Below are positions 1 to 8,564 of a stretch of 41,161 nt of DNA, one piece after another. The position numbers and the translations under genes were made by a program. Position 1 is the stretch's first letter. Every line of letters starts with the position of its first letter. The stretch comes from Lachnospiraceae bacterium (GTDB lineage: Bacteria > Bacillota > Clostridia > Lachnospirales > Lachnospiraceae). The DNA lies in the NCBI GenBank assembly GCA_017424235.1, contig JAFPAQ010000195.1:1-41161 (forward strand), in the 5' to 3' direction. The notes below the pieces were generated by a model. That model was given only the letters and a program-made list of their open reading frames with translations. It was not told the origin of the DNA and ran no database searches.

Positions 1-310
1 ATTCATCTGATAGAGGTGAACTGATTCATCTGATAGAGGTGAACTGATTCATCTGATAGAGGTGAACTGATTCATCTGATAGAGGTGAACTGATTCACCT
101 GATAGAGGTGAACTGATTCACCTGATAGGTGAACTGATTCATCTGATAGAGGTGAACTGATTCACCTGATAGAGGTGAACTGATTCATCTGATAGAGGTG
201 AACTGATTCATCTGATAAAGGTGAACTGATTCACCTGATAGGTGAACTAATTCATCTGATAAAGGTGAACTGATTCATCTGAAAGGTGAACTGATTCATT
301 TGTAGGATGA
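1..310. repeat. Tandem array of 13 hairpin-forming 23/21-bp units
   Basis: Thirteen head-to-tail units fill positions 1-293, ten of 23 bp and three of 21 bp (116-136, 229-249, 273-293). A decayed partial copy follows to about 310. The left end is cut by the window. Each unit has the arm TTCAYC, a short spacer and the complementary arm GGTGAA, so each can fold into a small hairpin. Two of the 21-bp units have perfect 7-bp arms around a GAT loop. Where Y is T, the pair is a U-G wobble in plus-strand RNA but an A-C mismatch in minus-strand RNA. Arms can also pair with the next unit across CTGA. All frames contain stops, so it is not coding. The function is unknown. Confidence 0.95.
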
Positions 311-334
311 AGTTGTATGACAATTAATGAATTG

Positions 335-363
335 TTGAATAAATATTAAAAATAATCTATAAT
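335..363 (+). promoter_or_regulatory. Sigma-A-type promoter for the kinase/Enzyme I operon
   Basis: TTGAAT at 335-340 and a perfect TATAAT at 358-363 are separated by 17 bp. Transcription would start near the G-run at 369-374, about 40 bases before the kinase ATG. The promoter lies downstream of the hairpin array, so the array is outside the leader of this operon. Confidence 0.7.
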
Positions 364-409
364 AAATTGGGGGGAACAATAAAAAGTAACTTATAGTCAG
401 GGGTAATTT

Positions 410-2623
410 ATGGTAAAAGCATACATTATTGTTTTAAATATACTCATATTAATATTTGCAGGTGTAATATTTTTACTGAGAAAAAAAGAGAAAAAAATAG
501 CAAGAAGTATAACAAATCTGCTTATATGTGCGGCAGTGACAATTTCATCAAATTTAATATTTGTTGTTTCAAAAGATATAAATGTATCAACAATTGGTTT
601 TTCAATGTTTTCAGCAAGTATAGACTGGTTGTTGATTTTCTTGTGGAAGTTTGTAGAACTTGACCCTTTAGATAAAGACAAGAAAGAACGGATAAACAGA
701 ATTTTCTGCTCACTTGCGGTTGTCGATGGCATATTGCTTATGACCAATGTATTCTGGGGGCATGAATTTATGCTCAAACCTGCAATGTTGTTGGATAAAT
801 ACAGAATATATGAAGTGACAGAGCAGGGAATATTTTATTATCTGCATCTGTTATTTTCATATGTTATAGTTCTAAGGATATTGTATGTTCTGATAAAAAG
901 AATAAGGACAACATCAAGAATATACAGAAATAAATATGCAGTTGTTCTTTTTCTCTTTCTAATTGTAATAGTACTAGATGGAATTATCGTATTGATAAGA
1001 AATCCATTAAATATTTCAATTATGTTTTATGGTGCATTAGCAATTGCAATATCATACTATATGATTTATTATCAGCCCAAAAAGCTTATTATCGATATGC
1101 AGACGGTAATATTGAATAATTTAAAAAATGGCATTTTGTTTTTTGATGATAAACAAAATTGTATATATGCGAATGATACATTATGCAAATGGATAGGTGT
1201 TAAAAATGATTTGAAAAAGGTTGAGAAGATTGTTAAGGAAAAATCAAATGCCAATAATATACATGACCAGGAATATACCACATGGTACGAGAATGTAGAA
1301 ATAAATGGAGAATTAAAAAATTATAAGGTTGAATGTCATAACATATATGATGAAAAAAATATATATGTAGGCTGTTGTATAAATGTTTCAGATAATACAC
1401 AGTTGAAAAAATATTATGAAATGGAAGTTGACATTGCAAAGAATGCCAATAAGGCAAAAACAGACTTTTTATCAAGGGTATCACATGATATAAGAACTCC
1501 TGTAAATTCTATAAGTGGAATGAATGAGATGATACTTAGAGAATGCAAGGATAAGAAAATAATGGAATATGCTTATCAGATCAGTGAATCCGCAGAGATA
1601 CTTCTCAATCTCATAAATAATGTTCTTGATTTTACCAAGATTGAATCCGGAAAAATGACATTAGTTAACCGTGAATATGATACGAGGAGGATGTTAGAAG
1701 GTATAGTTGATATAATTGCCATACAGGCAGGCAAAAAGAAAATAGATTTTATATGTAACATTTCGCCGGATATACCGGCAAAACTGTATGGTGATGATGT
1801 AAGGATTTCACAGATCATAATGAATCTGCTTTCTAATGCGATAAAGTATACTTCTGAAGGTTCCGTAACATTGACGGTGAATAAATTACAAAGTAGTGAG
1901 GAAATTTCTGAAATATATGTCAGTGTAAAAGATACTGGAATGGGAATAAAAAAAGAAGATATTTCAAAACTTTTTAATGCTTTTGAAAGATTTGAGGAGG
2001 TAAAAAATCATAGTATTCAGGGAAGTGGGCTTGGTCTTAATATAGTTGCATACTTTTTGCGTATGATGAACAGCAATCTTGACGTAAAAAGTGAATATGG
2101 AAAAGGATCAGATTTTTCTTTTGTTGTTAATCAAAAAATTGCAGATGAAACTCCAATTGGAAAATTTGATAAAAAAGTTCAAAGTGTAGAAGATTATCGA
2201 TATCATGAATTATTTACGGCACCTGATGCAAAAATACTTGTAGTTGATGACAATGAGATAAACAGATTTGTGTTTGTAAGTCTGCTTGGTGCAACAAAGG
2301 TACAGGTAGATGAAGCTGAAAGTGGTATTAAGTGTCTTGAAATGACAAAAAAAGAAAAATATCATATGATTTTTATGGATCATATGATGCCTGAAATGGA
2401 TGGAATTGAAACCTTTCATAAGATTAAAGAAGATGAAAATAATCTGTGCAGGGATATTCCCATTATTGCACTTACAGCTAATGCAATTGAAGGGGCACGA
2501 CAGATGTATCTTGATGAAGGCTTTAATGCTTATCTTACAAAACCATTTGAACCGGAAGATGTTGAGAAACTTATACTGGATTGTTTGCCAAAGGAGTTGA
2601 TTGAAAAAAATGGAGAAAATTAA
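410..2623 (+). CDS. 7TM hybrid sensor histidine kinase with C-terminal receiver
   Basis: A 737-aa membrane hybrid kinase. Seven hydrophobic segments occupy roughly residues 3-221, resembling the 7TM sensor found on some clostridial kinases. A PAS-like region follows (about 230-325). The HisKA box SHDIRTPVN contains the phospho-acceptor His359. The ATPase domain shows the N box NLLSNAIKY, G1 DTGMGI and G2 GSGLGLNI. The C-terminal receiver has VVDDNE, the acceptor Asp657 in MDHMMPEMDG, and the conserved KPF lysine. There is no Hpt or DNA-binding domain, so the output partner must be elsewhere. The ATG follows CAGGGGT at about 8 bases. It overlaps the start of the Enzyme I gene, so the two are co-transcribed. 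The ligand is unknown. Confidence 0.93.
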   Translation: MVKAYIIVLNILILIFAGVIFLLRKKEKKIARSITNLLICAAVTISSNLIFVVSKDINVSTIGFSMFSASIDWLLIFLWKFVELDPLDKDKKERINRIFCSLAVVDGILLMTNVFWGHEFMLKPAMLLDKYRIYEVTEQGIFYYLHLLFSYVIVLRILYVLIKRIRTTSRIYRNKYAVVLFLFLIVIVLDGIIVLIRNPLNISIMFYGALAIAISYYMIYYQPKKLIIDMQTVILNNLKNGILFFDDKQNCIYANDTLCKWIGVKNDLKKVEKIVKEKSNANNIHDQEYTTWYENVEINGELKNYKVECHNIYDEKNIYVGCCINVSDNTQLKKYYEMEVDIAKNANKAKTDFLSRVSHDIRTPVNSISGMNEMILRECKDKKIMEYAYQISESAEILLNLINNVLDFTKIESGKMTLVNREYDTRRMLEGIVDIIAIQAGKKKIDFICNISPDIPAKLYGDDVRISQIIMNLLSNAIKYTSEGSVTLTVNKLQSSEEISEIYVSVKDTGMGIKKEDISKLFNAFERFEEVKNHSIQGSGLGLNIVAYFLRMMNSNLDVKSEYGKGSDFSFVVNQKIADETPIGKFDKKVQSVEDYRYHELFTAPDAKILVVDDNEINRFVFVSLLGATKVQVDEAESGIKCLEMTKKEKYHMIFMDHMMPEMDGIETFHKIKEDENNLCRDIPIIALTANAIEGARQMYLDEGFNAYLTKPFEPEDVEKLILDCLPKELIEKNGEN

Positions 2624-4223
2624 GGGAAAAAGAGTGTCTGACGGAATTGTTGTAGGGAAAATTTTCTTTTATTCAAAGCAACCCCAAAAGGTAGTCAGAT
2701 ATAAAATCACAGATATAGCTTGCGAGATACAAAGGTATGAGTCAGCAAAAGAGGAAGCTCTTATACAAATAAAAGCTTTGTATGACAGAATGCTTAAAGA
2801 GTATGGAGAAAATGATGCAAAGATATTTGAAGCCCATACAATGCTTTTAAATGATATTGATTTAAATGAATCTGTTCACAGCCTGATAAGAGGGCAGTCA
2901 GTAAATGCAGAATATGCAGTGGCAATGACAGCAGATAAATTCTGTGAAATATTTGATAATCTTGAAGACGAATACTTTAGAGAGCGCAGCAAGGATATAA
3001 ATGATGTGTGTGAGAGAGTAATAGAAATTCTTGGCAATAATGACGATAAGGATAAAATATCCGAGCCGTGCATAATTATATCCGAGGATTTGTCTCCAAG
3101 TGAGACAGTACAATTTGACAGAAAGCATATTCTTGCATTTGCTACAGAGAAAGGTTCATCGTATTCACATACAGCTATTTTAGCTCGTATGATGGATATT
3201 CCGGCATTAGTGAGAATCCCAATTAATGAAGCCTGGCATGGAAAAAATGCTATTATAGATGGTGAAAACGGGTTTATTATTATTGAACCGGATACAGCTA
3301 CGTTGGAGTATTATATAAAATTATCAAAAGAAAGAGAAAAACAAAAATTTTACCTTCACGAACTAATAGGTAAAGAAACCTGTTCAAAAAAAGGCAAAAA
3401 AATAAACTTATATGCCAATATCAGTAATACTTATGATTTAAGTGCAGTTAAAAATAATGATGCAGAAGGAATTGGATTATTCAGGAGTGAGTTTCTATAT
3501 TTGGAAAGTAAGGATTTTCCAACTGAAGATCAGCAGTTTATGGCCTATAAAATGGCGGCTGAACAGATGGAGGGTAAAAAAGTCATAATAAGAACTCTGG
3601 ATATAGGAACCGATAAGAAACTTCCATATTATGAAACAGACAAAGAGGATAATCCTGCGATGGGATACAGGGCAATAAGGGTATGTCTCTCAATGACTGA
3701 AATGTTCAAAACCCAGTTAAGAGCAATATACAGGGCAAGCGCATATGGCAATGTTTCTATTATGTATCCAATGATTACTTCCTTAGATGAAGTAAAAGAA
3801 ATAAAAAGTATAGTTGCTGAAGTAAAAAAAGAGTTAGAAGACAGCAATATATGTTATAAGAATGTTGAGCAGGGAATAATGATAGAAACCCCGGCCGCAG
3901 CTGTTTTGAGTGATGTGTTGGCAAAAGAAGTTGATTTTTTCAGTATAGGAAGTAATGATCTTACACAGTTTACTTTAGCAGTTGACAGACAAAATGATAA
4001 ATTGTCAAGATTTTATAAACCACAACATGAGGCTGTATTAAGATTAATTGAGATGACAATAAAAAATGCTCATAAAGAAGGAATCTGGGTAGGTATTTGT
4101 GGAGAGATAGGAGCAGACATTGAGCTTGTTGACAGATTTATTGAAATGGGAATAGATGAATTATCTGTGTCACCGGGTATGGTGCTTCCAATCAGAAAAC
4201 TTATTCGAGAATCAGAAAAATAG
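2610..4223 (+). CDS. ptsI: PTS Enzyme I (phosphoenolpyruvate-protein phosphotransferase)
   Basis: Cytoplasmic Enzyme I, which moves phosphate from phosphoenolpyruvate to HPr. The phospho-His loop GSSYSHTAILARMMDIPAL carries His187, near His189 of E. coli. The PEP-binding half shows GIGLFRSEFLYL, IETPAAAVLSDVL, SIGSNDLTQFTLAVDRQND and GICGEIGAD with the catalytic Cys497. The length of about 537 aa is slightly short of the usual 570-575, but both domains are complete. The start is ambiguous. The ATG at 2610 is used here, but a TTG at 2601 sits only 4 bases after AAGGAG, whereas the ATG is 13 bases away. Either start overlaps the kinase gene. No HPr or Enzyme II gene lies in the window. Whether this is the general Enzyme I or a specialised paralogue cannot be decided here. 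Confidence 0.9.
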   Translation: MEKIKGKRVSDGIVVGKIFFYSKQPQKVVRYKITDIACEIQRYESAKEEALIQIKALYDRMLKEYGENDAKIFEAHTMLLNDIDLNESVHSLIRGQSVNAEYAVAMTADKFCEIFDNLEDEYFRERSKDINDVCERVIEILGNNDDKDKISEPCIIISEDLSPSETVQFDRKHILAFATEKGSSYSHTAILARMMDIPALVRIPINEAWHGKNAIIDGENGFIIIEPDTATLEYYIKLSKEREKQKFYLHELIGKETCSKKGKKINLYANISNTYDLSAVKNNDAEGIGLFRSEFLYLESKDFPTEDQQFMAYKMAAEQMEGKKVIIRTLDIGTDKKLPYYETDKEDNPAMGYRAIRVCLSMTEMFKTQLRAIYRASAYGNVSIMYPMITSLDEVKEIKSIVAEVKKELEDSNICYKNVEQGIMIETPAAAVLSDVLAKEVDFFSIGSNDLTQFTLAVDRQNDKLSRFYKPQHEAVLRLIEMTIKNAHKEGIWVGICGEIGADIELVDRFIEMGIDELSVSPGMVLPIRKLIRESEK

Positions 4224-4256
4224 GGGTACGTGTAAATATACGTACCCCTATTTTTT
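4215..4256 (+). terminator. Intrinsic terminator after Enzyme I
   Basis: A perfect 11-bp stem (4221-4231 with 4240-4250) and an 8-base loop are followed by a T-run. The Enzyme I stop codon is the first triplet of the stem. A-run on the left and T-run on the right mean it could work in both directions. Confidence 0.92.
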
Positions 4257-4485
4257 GATATGCGTGTGTTTTGATATACAAAGAGATATGATTGAGCAAA
4301 CATTGAATGATATTTAGCATAATTTGAGAAGAAAAAATTTACTTGAAATGTTAGACTAAAGACAGTTAATTGCAGACAAAAAAAGTTAATGCCAGCGCAT
4401 GCACTTATTCACACTGCATAATTGCAATTTGTTGGTACGAATATAGAATTTGCTACAAAAAATGGTCTATGAAAGGGGTTATTAT

Positions 4486-5451
4486 ATGGGTGAAGATAAA
4501 AAAATGAGGTTTCATTTACCGGGACTGAGATATAACTTCCCGTTAAATATGATGCTTTTAAGTATGATAGAAAAATATCCTCATTTCTTTTGGGAAAATT
4601 TAGAAATAGCTTCCTTTTTTGGAGAGTTTCCAACTTCCAGATGGAATGGTGGAAGATTTTCAAATGGAGACCAGTGTGATGAAAGATTTGTTACAGAAGT
4701 AATAAAGGCAATAAACGGTAAGGGCATACCGGTCAGATTTACATATACCAATCCATTGATAAATGAAAGTGATTTAGAAGACAAGTACTGCAATTTTTGT
4801 TTAAAGGCCGCAGACAATGGAATGAATGAAGTGCTGGTCTTTTCTCCGGTACTTGAAGAGTATATTAGAAAGAATTATCCGGGTTACAAGATAAACAGTT
4901 CAACCTGTAAAGAAATAAGAGATATTGACGGGGTAAATGCTGAACTTGATAAAGATTACAGTCTTGTTGTACTCGATTACAATATGAATAATAAGTTCGA
5001 CCTTCTTGATAAGATTACTAAAAAGGAGAAATGTGAGATTTTAGTAAATGCCTGTTGTGTACCAAATTGTCCAAGACGTGGAGAACATTACAGGCAGATA
5101 GCAAAACAGCAAAGTATTACTCTGAAAAATCGCACGTTACCACCGGATAAACATATACCGGTACCAGGCTGGTATTGTGAATATGGAGATAAAAATACAT
5201 TATATACAATACAGAAATATGATACTTACGTATCACCGGAAGCAATAAGGGAAAAGTATATGCCGATGGGATTTAACAATTTTAAGATTGAAGGAAGAAC
5301 CGCTAATCTGTTCAGCTTAATCAATACATATTGTTTTTATCTTATGAAACCTGAATTCAGAGACGAGGGAAGATTGATGCTTACAGTAAATCTTGAGAAA
5401 AGCAAGATAATTACTGTTAACAAACCACGTCCAATGAAATTTGAGGGTTAA
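4486..5451 (+). CDS. U32-like TIM-barrel protein, function unknown
   Basis: A 321-aa soluble protein. The ATG at 4486 is chosen because AAAGGGG lies 7 bases upstream; an earlier in-frame TTG at 4450 has no such site. The alternating beta/alpha pattern, a cysteine cluster ACCVPNCPRRGEHY (Cys190, Cys191, Cys195) and a late FKIEGR motif (267-271) resemble the peptidase U32 fold. In that fold KIEGR and cysteines are typical, and members such as UbiU/UbiV bind an Fe-S cluster. A cluster here is inference. It precedes the GH43-fold gene by 60 bp on the same strand with no terminator between, so they probably form one operon. No proteolytic or glycosidic activity can be claimed from sequence. Confidence 0.6.
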   Translation: MGEDKKMRFHLPGLRYNFPLNMMLLSMIEKYPHFFWENLEIASFFGEFPTSRWNGGRFSNGDQCDERFVTEVIKAINGKGIPVRFTYTNPLINESDLEDKYCNFCLKAADNGMNEVLVFSPVLEEYIRKNYPGYKINSSTCKEIRDIDGVNAELDKDYSLVVLDYNMNNKFDLLDKITKKEKCEILVNACCVPNCPRRGEHYRQIAKQQSITLKNRTLPPDKHIPVPGWYCEYGDKNTLYTIQKYDTYVSPEAIREKYMPMGFNNFKIEGRTANLFSLINTYCFYLMKPEFRDEGRLMLTVNLEKSKIITVNKPRPMKFEG

Positions 5452-5511
5452 TACTGATAATTATATTTATGATAAAAATATTTGGAAACCTGATGGAAGA
5501 GGAGTATATAT

Positions 5512-7050
5512 ATGTTCAATATGAACCCCATAACAAGACTTGATAATCCGGAACCGGATATAATAAGAGTTGATAATACTTATTATATGGTAACAACAAC
5601 AATGCATTTTTATCCAGGTGGTCAGATTCTTAGATCATATGATTTACAGCATTGGGAAATAGTTGGATACTTATTTGACAGTCTTGATGAATGTGATGAA
5701 GAGAAACTTCTGGGTGAAAAAAATATATATGGACATGGTATGGAAGCCGGTAGCTTAAGATATCATAACAATAAATTCTATGTTACATTTTATGTAAGAG
5801 GAATTAACAAGTCATTTCTATTTACAGCAGACAGACCAGAGGGACCTTGGCAGAAAAAGATACTTAAAAATGGATATTTCAGTGGTTCACTTCTCTTTGA
5901 TGATGATGGAAGGATATATATAGCACACGGGTTTGAAAAAATCTGGATATCAGAGCTTGACAGTGAACTGAATGGAACAAAAGAGGATGGATTTGAGAGC
6001 CTTATTTTAGAAGATAAGGGAGATAATTATATTGGATATACCGGTTCACATTTTTATAAGATAAATGGACATTATTATCTGTTTGTAATGCAGTGGAGCA
6101 GAACCGGTGTAGCAAGAAGAACACAGATGTGTTTCATATCAGATTCTATAGAGGGTCCATATGAAGGTTATACAGTATTTTGTGATGATAATGGATATTA
6201 TAATCAGGGAATTGCGCAGGGAGGAATAGTTGACACTCCAAATGGAAAATGGTTCGCTGTATTATCCCAGGATTATGGTGCGGCAGGTCGCATTCCTGTT
6301 TTGGTTCCCGTAAGCTTTGATGGGAAAATTCCGGTTTTTGGAAATAAAGGCAAAATGCCTAATATATTGGAGATTCCGAATGGAAATCCGTATTACAGAT
6401 ATGATTCGCTTATTGCATCAGATAAATTCTTTTATATGAACAGACAGCAGGCAAGATTAAGACCGCAGTGGCAGTTTAATCATAAACCGGACAACAGCTT
6501 GTGGAGAATTCTTCCTGAGGGTGGACTTTCAATAAGAACAGGTAAGATAAGTGTAAATTTGACACAGGCACAAAATACCTTAACCCAAAAAATGTTATGG
6601 CCCGCAAGTGCGGTAGAAGTTGATGTTGATGCATCAAAAATAAATGAGGGTGATTTTGCAGGATTATGCGCATTACAGGGCTGTTACGGGCTGGTTGGAA
6701 TAACAAAAGAATTTAATAAATATTATGTTGTTGTTATTGTTAAGTCACTGAAAAATAAGGATATTAATAATAACCGGCTTGATTATCTACCCGGAAAAAT
6801 AATTGATAAAATACATGTAGAATCTCCTAAGATAAGGTTTAGAATAGATGTTGATTTTCACGACAGACAGGATGAAATAGTATTTCAGTATTGTGATACT
6901 ATTGGAACTAATAACTGGCAGTTGATTGGAGATAAGCATAAGATATATTTCAGATTAGATCATATGATGGGATGTCGTTTTGGATTATTTTTATATTCAA
7001 CAAGACAGACTGGCGGAGAAGCCGTATTTAATGACTTTGTTTATAACTAA
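5512..7050 (+). CDS. GH43-fold protein (beta-xylosidase-like) with substituted catalytic residues
   Basis: A 512-aa protein with an N-terminal five-bladed GH43 propeller (about 1-320) and a C-terminal beta-sandwich of the beta-xylosidase type (about 335-510, starting near PQWQFNHKPDNSLW). There is no signal peptide, so it is cytoplasmic. Family landmarks are PDIIRVDNTYYMVTTT, LLFDDDGRIYI, HFYKINGHYYL and GGIVDTPNGKW. By my alignment to Selenomonas SXA, the base Asp14 is Glu14 here (NPEPD). The pKa-modulating Asp127 becomes Ser124 (FSGSLL). The acid Glu186 is absent (YTGSH where SXA has YTEGPH). Hydrolase activity is therefore uncertain; it could be an altered enzyme, a binding protein or a sensor. 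It follows the U32-like gene and ends at a terminator. Confidence 0.82.
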   Translation: MFNMNPITRLDNPEPDIIRVDNTYYMVTTTMHFYPGGQILRSYDLQHWEIVGYLFDSLDECDEEKLLGEKNIYGHGMEAGSLRYHNNKFYVTFYVRGINKSFLFTADRPEGPWQKKILKNGYFSGSLLFDDDGRIYIAHGFEKIWISELDSELNGTKEDGFESLILEDKGDNYIGYTGSHFYKINGHYYLFVMQWSRTGVARRTQMCFISDSIEGPYEGYTVFCDDNGYYNQGIAQGGIVDTPNGKWFAVLSQDYGAAGRIPVLVPVSFDGKIPVFGNKGKMPNILEIPNGNPYYRYDSLIASDKFFYMNRQQARLRPQWQFNHKPDNSLWRILPEGGLSIRTGKISVNLTQAQNTLTQKMLWPASAVEVDVDASKINEGDFAGLCALQGCYGLVGITKEFNKYYVVVIVKSLKNKDINNNRLDYLPGKIIDKIHVESPKIRFRIDVDFHDRQDEIVFQYCDTIGTNNWQLIGDKHKIYFRLDHMMGCRFGLFLYSTRQTGGEAVFNDFVYN

Positions 7051-7072
7051 ATTTGTTTACTCCCTAATAAAT

Positions 7073-7109
7073 GAGAGCCATACTTTAATAGTATGGCTCT
7101 CGTGTTTTT
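7073..7109 (+). terminator. Intrinsic terminator after the GH43-fold gene
   Basis: Perfect 11-bp stem (7073-7083 with 7091-7101), 7-base loop, then GTG and a T-run. The minus strand has no T-run after the stem, so it should act only on the plus strand. Confidence 0.9.
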
Positions 7110-7171
7110 GGTTTTATAGGAATTTATTATTCAAAAAATATTTGCAGGCTGCATGCTAACGCAGGTACTAT

Positions 7172-8113
7172 TTAATTATTGAAATGCATCTGATTATTTT
7201 TTGCTCTGTATTCACTTGGGGTGCAGTTTTTTTCCTGCTTAAACAGTCGGTTAAATGTTGATATGCTTGGAAAACCAGCCTGTAAAGCAACTTCTGTTAT
7301 GGAAAGCTCCGGTTGAACTAAAAGTGCTTCAGCAGCTTTTATTCTTCTGTAACACAGATAATCACAAAATGTAAAATTAGTATACTGTTTAAATAGTCTT
7401 GAAAAATGATATTTGCTAAAACCGATCGAATCTGCAATATCTTCAAGATTTAAATCTTCAGCATAATGATTATCAATGTAATCCAACAGATCATTAAATT
7501 TCTGCACATATTCCTTTTGCTTGTGAAGACGTACATTTGGAAACAGATTCTTTGAATTTATATGGTTGTATCCGAACTTAACAAACATATTGATTATAAG
7601 TGCATATATCGTAAGTTCAGAAAATTCATTTTTATAGAAATATTCATTTCTTATCTGTACCAGGAGCTGATATATGTCTTCATATATATATGGAAAATTT
7701 TCTTTATTTATTAATATAGGCTGTGATAACAGAGGTTGCAGACTTGAGAAGCCTTTAAGAGCCATTATATGACTTATGTCAAACTGAAATATAAATCTGC
7801 ACCCATTTTCCGGAGCATTGAGGCAATGAAGCTGTCCGGGTGGAATAAGTATTATTTCGCCTGGTAATATATGATAGTTTTTTCCCTCGACTTCTACATC
7901 ATAATAGTTCTCGACAGACATAATCAGTTCAACAGCACCATGCCAGTGAGGAGCATATGAAGCATTAAGATCATTATACCAGATACGTATTGATGATTCG
8001 TTGCGAAATTCAACTATTTCCTTGTGTTCATCATCAACATTTCTTGAACCGCTGTAATCCTCGTTTACAGCATAAAATTGTAAATAATCACTTGTACTTA
8101 TTGTTTCCTTCAT
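7172..8113 (-). CDS. AraC-family regulator with N-terminal cupin
   Basis: A 313-aa one-component regulator. The N-terminal half is a cupin-type sugar-sensing domain, with HWHGAVELIM followed by ILPGEIILIPPGQLH. The C-terminal ~100 residues carry two helix-turn-helix units: LNLEDIADSIGFSKYHFSRLFKQ and the signature ending FPSISTFNRLFKQ. It is convergent with the GH43 gene and divergent from the 17-kb transport operon across a 450-bp gap, so it most likely activates that operon in response to a sugar ligand. The ligand is not readable from the sequence. The ribosome site is weak (AAGAAAA). Confidence 0.92.
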   Translation of the reverse strand: MKETISTSDYLQFYAVNEDYSGSRNVDDEHKEIVEFRNESSIRIWYNDLNASYAPHWHGAVELIMSVENYYDVEVEGKNYHILPGEIILIPPGQLHCLNAPENGCRFIFQFDISHIMALKGFSSLQPLLSQPILINKENFPYIYEDIYQLLVQIRNEYFYKNEFSELTIYALIINMFVKFGYNHINSKNLFPNVRLHKQKEYVQKFNDLLDYIDNHYAEDLNLEDIADSIGFSKYHFSRLFKQYTNFTFCDYLCYRRIKAAEALLVQPELSITEVALQAGFPSISTFNRLFKQEKNCTPSEYRAKNNQMHFNN

Positions 8114-8564
8114 TATGTTTTCTTATTTGTTTCGCAATTATTAATAATACTTATTACCTTATGTCATAAAAGTAAAATGGTTTATATCAATAATTGAGAA
8201 TACAGTTCTCCCTTTTTTAATACATTTACCCAATTTTTTACACAATTCTTTTAAATTGTGCTAATAAATTATACAATTTATTTTCATATATTTTTCTATT
8301 AGTAATAACAGCTAAGTTTTTGTCTTAAATGCTATTGTAATATGTACTAAATATTATCATGTTTTTTGTATAAAGTAAACATTGCACAATAAATAAAAAT
8401 AAAATAAGCAATAATTAAGCAATGTGTGAATAACATTTAGCAAGATATGATAAGTAATAAGAATTACATAAAGATATAATAACATTAAAGATAAGACATG
8501 TTAAGAAGGCATGTGAGGTTCGACACCAAAGCAGGTGGGGGCTAACTTTAATGGGAGGCTGTTT
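8114..8564. other. Divergent regulatory region of the transport operon
   Basis: A 451-bp AT-rich gap with no credible gene. A perfect TATAAT lies at 8475-8480, 85 bases before the lipoprotein ATG, but 8452-8457 reads AAGTAA, not a -35 box. That is what an activator-dependent promoter would look like, fitting the divergent AraC gene. A short palindrome (GAGAA, 5-base gap, TTCTC) followed by a T-run is at about 8196-8216. No clear AraC half-site pair was found by eye. Confidence 0.5.
8163..8190 (-). promoter_or_regulatory. Possible promoter of the AraC gene
   Basis: On the minus strand TTGATA (8190-8185) and TATGAC (8168-8163) are 16 bp apart, about 50 bases ahead of the AraC ATG. The -10 is imperfect and the region is AT-rich, so this is tentative. 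Confidence 0.35.

Noticed and set aside
1..310. CRISPR array
   Set aside because: Units are directly adjacent with no unique spacers, and no cas genes are present.
1..310. Coding repeats of a surface protein
   Set aside because: The 23-bp period shifts frame and every frame contains TGA stops.
397..777. Minus-strand open frame of 126 codons
   Set aside because: It is antisense to the kinase membrane region, has no ribosome site and no recognisable domain.
4257..4485. Promoter for the U32-like/GH43 pair
   Set aside because: TTGAAA at 4343-4348 has only a 3-of-6 match at the expected -10 position, so it was not called.
8114..8564. Catabolite-repression (cre) site
   Set aside because: No sequence close to the cre consensus was found here or in the other large gaps by eye.
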